Assembly (NCBI GenBank): GCA_022818135.1
Contig: JAFMSR010000033.1
Coordinates: forward strand, 201,001 to 265,000
Direction of reading: 5' to 3'
From: Saxidomus purpurata
Lineage: Eukaryota; Mollusca; Bivalvia; Venerida; Veneridae
Length of the DNA stretch: 64,000 nt
A program made the position numbers and the translations under genes. The notes beneath the pieces were generated by a model. That model saw only the letters and a list, made by a program, of their open reading frames with translations. It was not told the origin of the DNA and did no database searches. This document shows positions 1 to 10,712 of this stretch, one piece after another. Every line of letters starts with the position of its first letter. Positions within the stretch are counted from its first letter, which is position 1.

Positions 1-288
1 GGCTACTACCATGAATAGAAGTAAATATCTAGGTAGGAATTTGCAAAAATTGAAGGAAAATGTTGTTTTTACGGCACCGCTACACTATATGTTTATACTG
101 GAATTTCAAAAGCGTTTGCAACGTTTTATTACTTGGTAGCGTATTATTTCAAATCTTTAGATACTGTATACGTGACAGGAATATATTCTGGAACCTTTTT
201 ATATGACTATAATTATGTTCTAAAATACGGTTTCATACAGTTTGAAGAACTTATATTTTTTAATATCAGAGCGAGCAGCTGTAAAAGA
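1..288 (+). repeat. MITE-like dispersed repeat, copy 1 (left end cut by window)
   Basis: This stretch aligns closely with 13572-13874: both contain GGTAGGAATTTGCAAAAAT, ACGGCACCGCTACACTA and GGAACCTTTTTATATGACTA. The right end here, AGAGCGAGCAGCT, is the inverted complement of the left end of the other copy (AGCTGCTCGCTC). That makes it a short non-autonomous TIR element. No coding potential is seen, and the left terminus is outside the window. Confidence 0.6.
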
Positions 289-398
289 AAGAGTATGCAA
301 CAAAACATTTTGATCATCAACAATACGCAGTCTACTGTTATTTAGATACAAATGTAAAAGTAAATGTCCTAACAACACAGTATATATTATGCAGTTAC

Positions 399-575
399 CT
401 CCTTGAAAGACTTGAACTTCACACAGTGTAAGTACTCCAGGCCTCTGTATTTTTATGTATCTGGTTAAAATGTTTGGTAACGAAATTTCATACATTATGC
501 TGGACATCCTCGTTGCGGTCGACTTGAATGCGGTCGCATTGTAAATGATGTTAGATATATTGAGTTGAAAACCAC
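399..575 (-). CDS. Fucolectin/F5-8C-like domain, second-half exon
   Basis: This exon encodes about 59 residues, the C-terminal half of a galactose-binding-like (fucolectin, F5/8 type C-like) beta-sandwich. Reading on the minus strand it starts GGFQLNISNIIYN and ends ILTRYIKIQRPG followed by LTLCEVQVFQ; that closing strand pattern is typical of the family. The acceptor is TAG before GTGGTTTTC and the donor is GAG|GTAACT. Both junctions are phase 1, and the length of 177 nt is a multiple of three. It joins in frame to the exon at 3288-3500 across a 2.7 kb intron, giving one domain of about 130 residues. These domains bind glycans or other ligands outside the cell. The arginine-x-aspartate sugar motif of true F-type lectins is not obvious, so ligand binding is uncertain. 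Confidence 0.72.
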
Positions 576-1706
576 CTACGCTTTGAAAGACTTTTTCTGA
601 AAAAGCGGAAGTTGTATCAAATATAGTACAAATGCCGTGCTAAAAGGGAACGTTATATGTGTACTTAAATGACATGTGCAGTTGTTTTTATAGTTTCTTA
701 AGGTAAGTCGCGGGTTTCCCCCAGAAATCGGGTCATTTTTTAAAAAGGCAACGCAGATTTAAGATATTTTGCATGACAACCCCTTGACTAATTGACTTTT
801 GAAGAAATAATACGGTGAAGTGATATTTCCATGGGAACTGAGTTAAAAGCGCCACCTAGCGGGGAGGTGCATTTTCGTCAATTTTCGTGTTATTTTCGAT
901 ATATCTCTTTCTATGTTGATAACGAAACGATCTAGCTTTCATAAATGCAATGTCGAATCATTTATCCATCTGAAAAAATAAAAATATCTAATATTTTTTG
1001 CCAAAAATATGAAAAAGTGTGGAACGAACCCTGTAGGGGCGACAATTTTCAAAGCAAAAATAACTGCAAAGTTGACGCATTTTGCGAAAAAACGGCCCGA
1101 GAGAATTTTTTTTAAAAAGCGCTATGGATTCTTAAACCAATTTAAAGCAATTTTATCACCGTCCTTCTTTTCGTGCCACCGAAACTATTTTGAAGTGGGA
1201 AAAACATGAGAAACGTTGACGTAAAATACAAGATTGACGTGACGTAACGAGCAGATACTGGCGTTTTTCCAGACGTTTCTTGTAAAAAAAAAATTTACGG
1301 GAGAAGTCCTGGCAGCTGGTTTCTTGGACTGTGTCGTATATTTACGAGCTGACCGGAACATTTTTGTCCGTAAAAATACGTATCAAGCTGTAAAACTAAT
1401 GGATTTGACGGTTACGGTCAACTCATTTATATACAGCACTTTTCCCTTAAAAATAGTAGTTGATTAATATAGTAGTTGTTGAGCTTATACATGTGTCTAC
1501 ATTAGTGTTTGGCCCCATTTGCCCACCAATCGAATCGCTCAGATTTTCAAATAAACGTCTTTCTTTTTTATTAAAACTATTTACTGAAATCACTAAATTA
1601 TGAAGAGTTCGCTCTTAATATAAAGCACTTTAGCTCCGCCCACAATACATGTCGCTGGCTATGCAAACGGTCAAATTAGGTTAAACACTAAGTTAGAGTT
1701 TATCAA
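576..1706. other. Intron, no recognised feature
   Basis: This is AT-rich sequence between the fucolectin half-domain exons. I see no coding signal; ORFs here are short and lack domain resemblance. Some A/T homopolymer runs are present. Confidence 0.5.
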
Positions 1707-2249
1707 GTCTTTTACGGCTATTCCTTTTTCCAGTACGGCCGTACATATTTATGCGGTACATGACGGTTGGTGTTCGTGTTGTGTTTTGGGATAACTTCGA
1801 AGGTAATCATCTTGTTAATTTTGACTCTGGAAGACTTTTGTTGATAAATTTCTACCGTTCGCTCCCTTAGGGTTTCTTGACTATTAAAATTTGACTAAAT
1901 AAACACTAACTTATACATAAAGATAAAGTAAATACACGAAAACTGAATACGCTGCAACGAATGCTGAAATTGGTTGAAAGATGGTAGGTGTTTAGCGCAG
2001 CATATTAGAAATACATTCAAGTATAAATTTGAAATGTCAGTTTGAAAAATGCGTTGTTTAAAAAAAAAAAAAAAATTAGTAGACTAGCAAATGATCGTAC
2101 AAATTAGAAATTTATAAAAAAAACGCCTTCCAGAGTCAAAATTAACAAGATGGTTACCTTCACAGTTATCCGAAATTCAACGCGAACGAACGGTCCTGTA
2201 CCGTAAAAATATTTACGGCCGTATTGGAAAAGGAATAGCCGTAAAAGAC
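1707..2249. mobile_element. Foldback-type MITE with ~135-bp terminal inverted repeats
   Basis: The left arm (1707-1843) begins GTCTTTTACGGCTATTCC, continues through TACGGCCGTA and GGTAATCATCTTGTTAATTT, and ends near GACTCTGGAAG. The right arm (2117-2249) is its reverse complement with scattered mismatches. The central spacer of about 270 bp has no coding potential. It lies in the intron between fucolectin exons. I could not define a clear target-site duplication. Confidence 0.7.
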
Positions 2250-3287
2250 AATACATTTAAGGTACATTTTAACAGTGCATATATCAAAAACGTATTGCTC
2301 ACAATTACATAAGTTTTATGATATTTCGTTAAAAAGCATTTTATCATTTTAGAGACACTCCAATAACTTGGTGTCAAATTAAATAACTTGAAAAACATAA
2401 AACTGAACATAGCTTAACGGTTTAAGCTATACATTCCAGTCATCATCGGGAAAATCAGCGTTTTAAAATATGCTGTAGGACCGTAAAGCAATACTTATTT
2501 TCAATAATGTAAATTTATTGTTGAACAAAATCAATTGAAGGATAGCGAATTATTACAGAAGGTCTCTCTGTTGATTCCTTGTGCAAAAATGAGGCATTTT
2601 TCGATATATGTTTTTCTTTAAAAATGTATTTATTTGTCTTTTGAGTTCAATGAACACACTATTTATATTTGGAGAATATAATCTGCTAGATGTAGTGAGT
2701 AGCTCTTTAAAGTTCCGCTACAAATAAACATACAGTAAAATAAACTGATATTTGTTTTATTTGCAGGTAAAAAACAGGTCATGATGTTGGCTTGTTTTCT
2801 AGTTGGAAGTGAATGAATTGGTAGATTTAAAAGGTATTCGCAACAATAGCAATGTAAAATACTCGAAAAAACATTCTTTGATTTTTGTCAAGATCTAAAC
2901 TACTTTAAGAGCCAGTAAGAGTAATTTGTTTTTGCCAGTAGCAACAAAACTATAATATTCTCGACCAATATCGCTTATCGTTATTTACATTTAGTCGTCC
3001 CAATTCAAGTTCCAATTCAGGGAAAAAAATATTTTTAATCAAATCTAGAAATTATTTGCGCATGGTACACATTCTCTGAGCAACTTTTTGTTGCTGTGAT
3101 ATGCGATTCAATTACGTTGAGTGAGTGGGTACAATTTTGATATCATAATTGTTAAAAGGCCCATGTGTTCTGACTGGTCTACAAAAAGCAATGTCGGCCA
3201 TATGATACTTACTAAAGTATAATAGCGTCATTAAATGTAATAAAATATTATTTCACGAATATTAGAATATACAATATGTACACCTAC
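2250..3287. other. Intron, no recognised feature
   Basis: This is AT-rich intronic sequence downstream (minus strand) of the 3288-3500 exon. No domain-bearing ORF or repeat structure stood out. Confidence 0.5.
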
Positions 3288-3500
3288 CATTGTTTCTGCT
3301 GTAAACATTAATCGGAAATGCAACTCTGAAATCTACCATCCACCATGACTTTTGAGAGTTTTGTGTTCCACTGCAACACTGACACACTTCTGGATCTGTA
3401 TCAGTATTACCGTCAACTGCTCGATCGGATGTCAAGTTATTTGCTACTGATGACATTGACGTTGTGATATAGTCTTTGAAGCGTTGCAAGATATCGGAAT
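3288..3500 (-). CDS. Fucolectin/F5-8C-like domain, first-half exon
   Basis: This exon encodes about 71 residues forming the N-terminal half of a galactose-binding-like domain. Visible hallmarks are NLTSDRAVDGNTDTD, CQCCSGTQ and SWWMVDF, equivalent to the family's A-x-DGN, CC-SGT and WW-x-VDL blocks. The acceptor is a long T tract ending CAG before ATTCCGATATC, and the donor is AATG|GTAGGT. Both introns are phase 1 and the exon is 213 nt. It splices in frame to 399-575, joining ...VYSRNN to GGFQLNI. No start codon or signal peptide is present, so upstream exons must exist, possibly the EGF exons on the same strand. The product is inferred to be an extracellular lectin-like or receptor protein. 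Confidence 0.75.
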
Positions 3501-3649
3501 CTGAAAAAAAACAACTTGATATGTTAGGCTATATTTATATTTGAGTTAGTCAACGCTTATCAGCTAATTGTATAATTGTTTTTATGTATTGACAATATAT
3601 ATTTTCGAATAAGCAAGCCGATTTCTCTGGCGTTCATGGAATTTTTATG

Positions 3650-4262
3650 ACTTACTGTGAGTATTGTGAAAGAAATTGGGGTTTGTATGAAATGTCTGTG
3701 TTTGAAGGGGCATAACCTTGCAAGAACTTGATGGATAGACACAAAAATTGTGTCTTGCATATCTCCTATTCACGATGATTGTTTGCGACCATACTCATTG
3801 TAATTCTTTAAAAACTGCAGGAGGAGATCGCTCCGCGAAATGTATAAAATAGAAATGTCAAAGGGGCATAACTCACATTGATGGATACGTACACTAATTG
3901 TGTTTTGTTATGGGGGATTGTTTATGCCAAATTTTAATGCAATCCTTTTGAAAACTGAAAGAGGAGTTTGCTCCACAATCAACCTATGCTTTATAAAATT
4001 CATGCAAGGGAACAGCTTAAGTTCAGAGGGGCATCAGTCTGCAACAACGTGGTGGATACACGTAAAAATTGTGTCTTGCTCATTTACTACTTATGGTGAT
4101 TATGTGTCTTTATATCCATTGCAATCTTTTGAAAATGGAAGGAGTTCGCTCCACAAACTACCTATACATAAGTAGATCGACCTACCGATCGACCACCAGA
4201 CGTCCGACCGACCAATAGATAATTAAAGTAATACCCAAGCACTTTTTTTCACGGGTATAATT
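3650..4262. repeat. Dispersed element with internal ~160-bp tandem units
   Basis: The block GGGGCATAAC/GGGGCATCAG recurs at about 3707, 3863 and 4028 (spacing 156 and 165). Each copy is followed by a conserved block containing AAATTGTGTCTTG and then GGAGxxxGCTCC. The array ends in a GACCGACC-rich stretch and a terminal ATACC...GGGTAT pair. The organisation matches bivalve non-autonomous elements with internal tandem repeats. It lies upstream (minus strand) of the 3288-3500 exon. Confidence 0.55.
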
Positions 4263-5280
4263 ACAATCACTGTGGCACCGGGTCTTGTATAAAGAAAAGA
4301 AATACTTACAATAACCGGTATATTGGTCAAAGTTGCATGTGCATAACGATTACAGGTTTTCAATGTTCTATAATGATATACGTCCCACACCCTGATCATG
4401 TGTCAGATCTTACAAAATTAAATAGACTATTGGAACAGATATAGGCCCTATGCCGTGAATACGCAGTTTCTATAAGTTCGACTTGGGAGCAGTTTTTTGT
4501 GAGACAAACCAGATGGTCTTACTAGTCAACGTTGAGAGAAAGAGCTTGCAAGTTTCACATGAGCGTGAGAACTAACTTTAAAACTTGTAGTACTGTTGTA
4601 CTACTCTGAACTATAATGCATTACAAATGCACAGTGGTGTTTGTGTCTAGGAATATTCTCTGTTTGACAAAGTATGTCAAAAGTTTGCTCACGAAATATC
4701 ATATTGTTATAAATGTTATTATAACTGTTAATCTCATAATAAACAAACACACTTTCCAGACCGATTTTATTTACTTGGTAGATCTTCAACTCATATGAAA
4801 TATTTAATGGTGAAGAAAACAATACAGATACATGTACATGTACAAAGACTACGTATTATGTTCGACTACGCTGCAAATACGTTCTTATGGTCGATAAATA
4901 TAATTCATCTAAATTTATTTCAAACCGTCCACTACGGCCTAAAATACAAGTATATGTATGATATAAACATATTTTTCGAAAAAAAAAGAACTAAATGGAT
5001 TGAGACCTGCAACCAAACCGCCTTAGGATTTCCATTTCTAAGCTTACGTAATGTCCATGGTGTTTAAGCTGTTGTCCCATTATATTCTGTATCTATGTCG
5101 AAGACGTGGGTATTTTAACTCTACCAATTCAGGTCCTTAATAACGAGATCAGAAATCGCATAAAGAAATTAGTCTATTTAAATTTCAATTCATGATTTAT
5201 ACTTGCCTGATGAAATATACATAAGGATATTATCTCCCATTAAACATCAACAATCCGCTATAAATAACACCCATGCGACT
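4263..5280. other. AT-rich spacer, no recognised gene
   Basis: Several short ORFs occur on both strands but none shows a recognisable domain or codon bias. I see no repeat structure beyond low-complexity AT tracts. Confidence 0.45.
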
Positions 5281-5467
5281 TCCCAATGTCACGTGTTATC
5301 GGCGCTCTATATAACCACCTGTAAACCCCAAATCGTCAGTTTTATTTCCGGCGATAAACATCAACATTGCTGTTAGTTTTCGGATTTTCTAACGTGTTTT
5401 TTCGCGATTATTACCAATTTTATTGGGATTTATTTCACATTTGTAATTTCTTTTTTTGTTGGTATTA

Positions 5468-6878
5468 TGGCTAACGCTTCGTTAGAGAATGACATTATTG
5501 AAAAGACAATTTTTCTTTATTAGAAATAGACAAAAATGATTTGGATTATGAATAAGGACGTTCTCACGTGTCTTCTCAGAAGAAATCTTCCCGTATTTCA
5601 AGGGCAGGCAAAAAGGAATTAGATGATTTGCGGGAGGATGTGAAGTCCCGTTTCGAATGCATTGATTCGAAGTTGGATAAATTTTTCAATATGATGGATA
5701 CTGCTGGCTCGGCCAGGCAGCACGATACCACATGGTGTCGACAGTGACACATTGGTACGTATTCCCCTTGCAACAATTGCAATTTACAAACTCAGAGAGA
5801 TAATGATGACATTTTATCCTTGGCTCCTGGTCAAAGAGAGCGAACAGACTTGTTGGAGATAATGACTCCGAGGACAACTCACATGCTAATATCATTGAGT
5901 CTGATAGTGAGGATAGTAATGATCGTTTTCGCAAGTACAGTTCGAAAACATGTAATTTACTTCAGGAAATGTTTGGTGCTGATGCGACAACCAAACCTGA
6001 TAAAAGTAGTATAGGCATTTCTTTGGATGACAGTCAGGTATCAGTGTTGAATGAATCTTGGAGAATTGACAAGCCATCAAAATTATCTGCTTACAAGGAC
6101 ACGTACAGGTCTGCTTGTCCAATCTCTGACAAAACAGAAGACATACTAACAGTACCAGCTATTGACAGTATTGTTAGCAATTTGTTATTGAAAAAATATG
6201 GGCAGAAAGCCATGGTAAAGGCCCAATCTCTATGTTCTCAACCTTTGAAAGACTTGGAGAAGATTGCATATCAAGGGCAACATGCAGCACGAATGGGTAT
6301 CGTCATAAACGTGTACATGCAGCAAGCTTTGGGTAATTTGTTGTCTACACTTACAGACAAGCAACCAAACTTTGACGGTGCTATTCAGTATGTTAGGGAC
6401 ATTTTTGCTATGAATACAAAATCTCAGGATCAAGCAGTTGGAACAGGGGCTTTGCATCACATGGTACGGAGAAAAGCCGCCATGGCTGATTAAGAACTTT
6501 ATGATTCCAAAGAACTGAGAACTCACATTTGGAACTTACCGTTAACACATGAAGGAATCTTTGGTTCAGGTCTTGAACTGAAACTGAAAGAGAGACAGGA
6601 GATCAATAAGCAGATATCAGATTTGCTCCCCGACTTTGAGAAACGAGGGAAACGCAAAATACCCAGTACTGCTGATCAACCTTGGAAAAGAGCTCGCTTT
6701 CAAGATTATGATCGATCTCAGTCTACGTTTCGTAGCCAACCTCAGTCGTATGGTTCGCATACAAGGAGAAACAATTACAGATCACAGACACAGACTTTCT
6801 CTGGTCCTAGATTTCCCAAAGCAACAACTACGAAAACCTCTGGGGTAAGTAACACTTTTCGTCCCAGATCAAAATGAC
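5468..6878 (+). pseudogene. DIRS gag-like ORF, broken
   Basis: The first ATG context is at 5468, but its frame stops after 18 codons. Coding resumes in another frame near 5570 (SSQKKSSRISRAGKKELDD, then a short helical segment rich in K, D and E). The longest open piece is 5969-6493, 174 residues, with blocks such as VPAIDSIVSNLLLKK and YMQQALGNLLSTL that resemble DIRS gag proteins. A stop at 6491 interrupts the frame just before ELRTHIWNLPLTHEG. The tail to 6878 is basic and rich in R, Q and S, as expected for an RNA-binding C-terminus. The product would package element RNA. Identification rests mainly on position before the DIRS RT, so it is less certain than the enzymatic ORFs. Confidence 0.65.
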
Positions 6879-7228
6879 TTGTTGATAAAGAGAGCAAATA
6901 TACCAGTAGGAGGCAAAATAAGGTTTTTTTGTAAGACATTGGGAGAAAATTACAAACGATCAATGGGTATTGTCGTTGATAAAAGAGGGGTACAAATTGG
7001 AATTCGAAAATATACCAATGTTCAACGGCATAAAACAGACAAATCTTTCAGAAAAAAATATGCATATTCTATTACAGGAAATAGATATCTTATTACAAAA
7101 AAAAAAGCAATCGAACCTGTAAATCAGAACATAGATCAGTGTTTTTACAGTACATTTTTTCTAGTCCCAAAGAAAACAGGAGGTATGAGACCTGTGATAA
7201 ATCTGAAACCTCTATATGCCTTTCTACG

Positions 7229-7272
7229 TTTTTGGTACGTGGCATTCCCTGTTTGATATTATTTTTGTTTTT
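7229..7272 (+). mobile_element. 44-bp micro-insertion with 8-bp target duplication
   Basis: The inserted segment begins TTTTTGGTACGTGGCATTCC and ends in a T-rich tail. It is flanked by TTTCTACG at 7221-7228 and 7273-7280. Removing 52 bp rejoins ...LYAFLR to TQHFKMDTLK in frame. The same sequence occurs inside longer repeats at 25754-25845 (minus), 62757-62805 and, in part, 45034-45065. Confidence 0.85.
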
Positions 7273-8162
7273 TTTCTACGCACTCAACACTTCAAAATGG
7301 ATACTCTCAAAACAGTGTTGAATCTAGTCAAAAAAGGAGATTTTGCTTTTTCCCTAGATCTTGCAGATGCTTATTTCCATAACCCAATCTTTCCAGGTCA
7401 CAAAAACTATCTAAGGTTTTGTGTAAACAACCAGGTTTATCAGTGGCGAGTCATGGCATTTGGGCCAAAAGAAGCACCGCGTACGTTCACAAAATTAGTT
7501 TCAGTAGTAGCAGCTCATGTACGCAAACAGTCGGTGCGACTGACTGTTTATCTAGACGATTGGTTAGGGTTGAATGTGATCAAACAAGGCCTTCTACAAG
7601 ATCGAGAGAAACTGATAAACCTTCTTCTCGATTTAGGTTTTATAATAAACAAGAAAAAATCTCAGTTGGTTCCTACTCAAAAGATCACATACATAGGGAG
7701 TGTATTAGATCTCCGGAAAGGGCAAGTCTTTCCTACAACAGAAAGAATAAAAAAGATAAGGTTAGCAATCAAGTCCATTTTAGCTCGGTCAAATTCATCA
7801 GCCCTTCAGTATCTGCACCTATTAGGGTTGTTAGCATCATGCATAGAATTGATACCTCATGCAAGACTCCGAATGAGACCAATTCAATTGTACCTATTAC
7901 ATTTTTGGAGACCAAGTTCAAAAAATCTAAATTTTCAAATTCCACTAAGGATGCATCTGATAGGTCATCTGAAATGGTGGTTACATACTCAAAACATTTC
8001 TCAGGGCAAATCTTTTCAACAAGTAGTAGCAAAGGTAACACTTCAGACAGATGCAAGTCAAAAAGCTTGGGGTGCATGTCTAGACAATCAGATTGCCCAA
8101 GGAGTGTGGTCAATTCAGGATCAGAAAATGCATATCATCTTCCTAGAAAAGGAAGCTGTGTA

Positions 8163-8730
8163 TTTGATAGCCCGCTTTATTTATTTTCCAATGTTTATCA
8201 GTTTATATATCTACTGATCCAAGTCGCCACAACTAGCTCAATCCAGCACTATCTGTGGGGTGGGTTGCTGTTTAAATTAGCGGACAACCAAAAGAAAAGT
8301 GTGCAGACTTATTCATTTAATGTCAATAATCCATCCTGAAGTAAATATCAGTATCATGGCAAGAATGGTAATAGTACTCATGATGATGATGATGAGGATG
8401 GTGATTATAATAACAATAATCCTGGAAAATGTATAAATTCCAGAAATAATACAAAAATGCACAAAATATGCGAACGACTTAAAACATCAAACTAGACATT
8501 TTGAATATGACTCGAAAGTGACCAGTGCAGTGATTGGTTATAAGATATCACGTGCATAATCAGTATAGGTATAGGTATAGGATTTTAATGGACATGATAA
8601 AAGTTACTTCCCTTAGACTAATAATAAATATGGAACACCAGAACTGTCATACTTTCGACATTGGAAAAGTAAAAACAACGAAGTACTTTTACAATTGGAA
8701 ACATAACTTTAATTCACTCTATGACACGTA
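8163..8730. mobile_element. 568-bp insertion in the RNase H coding region
   Basis: The RNase H reading ...FLEKEAVY stops at 8162 and resumes as NALLHFLPVLENQ at 8731. GTA is present at both junctions (8160-8162 and 8728-8730), consistent with a 3-bp target duplication. The insert contains (GAT)n near 8380 and three TAGGTA units near 8567. I see no TIR or coding domain in it, so its class is unknown. Confidence 0.7.
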
Positions 8731-9396
8731 CAATGCACTTCTTCATTTTCTGCCAGTATTAGAAAATCAGACTGTTCTGATTCGCTCAGACAACACAACA
8801 GTAGTGCGATATCTGAACAAACAAGGGGGTACCAGATCCCCATTTCTATGTCTACAAACTTGGAAGATTTGGTCATTAGCCATTCACCACAATATTTTTC
8901 TGAAAGCAGCCCATATTGCGGGCAAACTCAATATTTTACCAGACAAATTATCAAGGACAATGATACGTCCAACAGAATGGACTCTAAACAGGTCAGTTGT
9001 ACAATGAGTTCTGGAATATTCTGGAAATTAGGTCAACCAATGATAGATCTTTTTGCTTCTCACTTAAACAAACAGACTCCAATATTTTGTTCTTGGATTC
9101 CCCATCAAGAAGCACTAGCACTGAACGCATCAACAATTCCATGGGAGAGGATGTTTGCATATGCACCCCCCCCCCCCACCCCCGTAATGTCTGATTCCGA
9201 GGGTTATTAAGTACATGAAACAGTTTCATTGCAAGATAATCTCGATAGCACCAGAATGGCCGAGACGGCCTTGGTACCCAGAGTTACTACAGTTATCAAT
9301 AGCAAATCCAATTCAACTCCCAATTCTTCCAAATCTGTTGCATCAACCCAAGATTCAAATTTTTCATCCCAACCCTAAGGTATTCAATCTAACTGC

Positions 9397-10373
9397 ATGG
9401 TTGCTATCGACAAATATTTTAGAACAGAAGGATTTTCAAAACGGGCTAGAAAATTGCTCAAATCTAGTTGGAGGTCGGGTACACAAAATGATTATGATGC
9501 AAAATACAGAAGATTTTTAAGCTGGTGTAGTAAACGCAAAATTGCTCCCTTTACAGCAACTGTAACGCAATGCGCAGATGTTTTGGCTAATCTCTTTTAC
9601 GAGGGTTTACAATACCGTATTATATCAGGTTATAGGTCTATGTTGTCTGCCTTATTACCTCCAGTAGCAGAGAAACCAATAGGACAACATCCCCATATTA
9701 TTAGAATTCTTAAAGGAGTGTTTAATGAGAGACCTCCACAGGTTAAATTGTTAACAGAATAGGATTTGCCTCTTGTCTTGTCTGTTCTTCAGAAATATCC
9801 CTTTGAACCTATGTCAAAGACATTTCTCGAATTTGTGACTTATAAAACTGTTTTCCTTACAGCTATCACGACGTTCCGTAGGGCAGGAGACCTCCAAGCA
9901 CTGAGACTTGGTGAGAGTGCAGTGTCCATTCAAGCAAATGGCGTAACTTTTCTTAGGCAAGGTTTAAGTAAACAGGATAGGCCTAATCATATATCAAGGA
10001 AGATATTTGTTCCTGCTTTCAAGGATAACAAACTTTTGGATCCAAAAGAGCTTTGTATTGGTACCTTAAAAAGACTAATCAATACAGAAATGATGTAGAA
10101 GAAGCTGAAAACAGTCTGTTTGTTGCAATAAACAGTCCACATAGGAAAGTTTCAAAACATACAATTAGCAAATGGATCGTTAATCTCATACAGATAGCTT
10201 ATGATGACAAATCTAAGAAAGTGAAAGCACACTCTACAAGGTCAGTAGGACCTTCTTGAGCCCTTTATAAAGGGGCAACGATGCAGTCAGTGTTGGAAGC
10301 TGCTGATTGGTCAAAGGAGACTACATTCATTAAGTTTTATCTGAAGAATATTAGACCTTCAGTATTGAAATAA
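9397..10373 (+). pseudogene. DIRS tyrosine recombinase, broken
   Basis: The N-terminal core-binding part reads FSKRARKLLKSSWRSGTQND and FLSWCSKRKIAPFTATVTQC. The catalytic domain holds TTFRRAGDLQALRLGES, with the first catalytic arginine, then KVKAHSTRSVGPS, giving the histidine-x-x-arginine box, and a terminal TFIKFYLKNIRPSVLK with the nucleophilic tyrosine candidate. Such enzymes insert circular cDNA by site-specific recombination. The ORF is broken by a stop at 9760-9762, a frame change near 10080, and TGA at 10257-10259 where a tryptophan codon is expected. It ends at TAA 10371-10373. It follows the RT ORF with overlap, as in other DIRS elements. Confidence 0.8.
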
Positions 10374-10443
10374 TCACTATGTTTAACATGGTATAAAATT
10401 TGTTTGATGGTTGAAATTTATGCAAAGTTTTAATTTCCGACGG

Positions 10444-10525
10444 ATTCCGAACTGATATTCTGGTAGAATGAACTAGTGTATCAAATTCCGAACTGATTTT
10501 CTGGTAGAATGAATAAGTGTATAGT
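10444..10525 (+). repeat. Two 41-bp direct repeats after the recombinase ORF
   Basis: The unit ATTCCGAACTGAT...TCTGGTAGAATGAA occurs at 10444-10484 and 10485-10525 with a few differences. It lies 70 bp past the recombinase stop, so it is probably part of the element's 3' region. Confidence 0.75.
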
Positions 10526-10629
10526 ATAATATTATAATACTCTTAAGATATAAGAATGTACATAATTTATGTTCAAAGAAGAAGGAAGAACTCTTATTGT
10601 ATATATATACTCAGTACATTTAAAAACGC

Positions 10630-10712
10630 GCAACACTTACATGTTGCGTTGTAGGAGTTTAACGCCCGTTCCAACCGTGTTTGGGTCATTTTAACAGGCG
10701 GGCAATTTATTA
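10630..10712. repeat. Hairpin and short dispersed repeat at DIRS 3' side
   Basis: A hairpin CGCAACA-CTTACA-TGTTGCG lies at about 10629-10648. The following 10654-10712 is the inverted match of 58339-58398, sharing AATTGCCCGCCTGT and CGGTTGGAACG. It is probably a terminal part of a repeat family, perhaps the DIRS-like element. Confidence 0.55.

Larger units (their letters stand above)
6879..9520 (+). pseudogene. DIRS reverse transcriptase/RNase H, interrupted
   Basis: The palm region is clear: FFLVPKKTGGMRPVINLKPL (to about 7219), then MDTLKTVLNLVKKGDFAFS, LDLADAYFHNPIF, WRVMAFGPKEAPRTFTKLV and the catalytic LTVYLDDWLG at about 7540-7572. The RNase H part gives LQTDASQKAWGACLD (8043-8090), then FLEKEAVY, interrupted, then VLIRSDNTTVVRYLNKQGG and HIAGKLNILPDKLSR. 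A C-terminal part continues with QPMIDLFASHLNKQTPIF and PEWPRRPWYPELL. Four lesions break it: a 52-bp insertion-plus-duplication at 7229-7280, a 568-bp insertion at 8163-8730, a stop at 9005, and a frameshift in a C tract near 9168-9184. Outside these the reading is good, so inactivation may be fairly recent. Confidence 0.85.
5281..10640 (+). mobile_element. DIRS-like tyrosine-recombinase retrotransposon, decayed
   Basis: The coding order gag-like, then reverse transcriptase/RNase H, then tyrosine recombinase, with no integrase or protease, is the DIRS layout. A promoter-like CTATATAACC lies at about 5307, ahead of the first ORF at 5468. Every ORF carries stops or frameshifts, so this copy cannot move by itself. 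The outer limits are estimates: I did not identify the inverted terminal repeats or internal complementary region. A 41-bp direct repeat pair and a short hairpin (CGCAACA...TGTTGCG) lie just downstream of the recombinase and may belong to the 3' end. Confidence 0.8.

Noticed and set aside
7419..8339. 306-codon plus-strand ORF overlapping the DIRS RT
   Set aside because: The RT frame has all catalytic motifs here; this frame is serine-rich without a domain and is a shadow.
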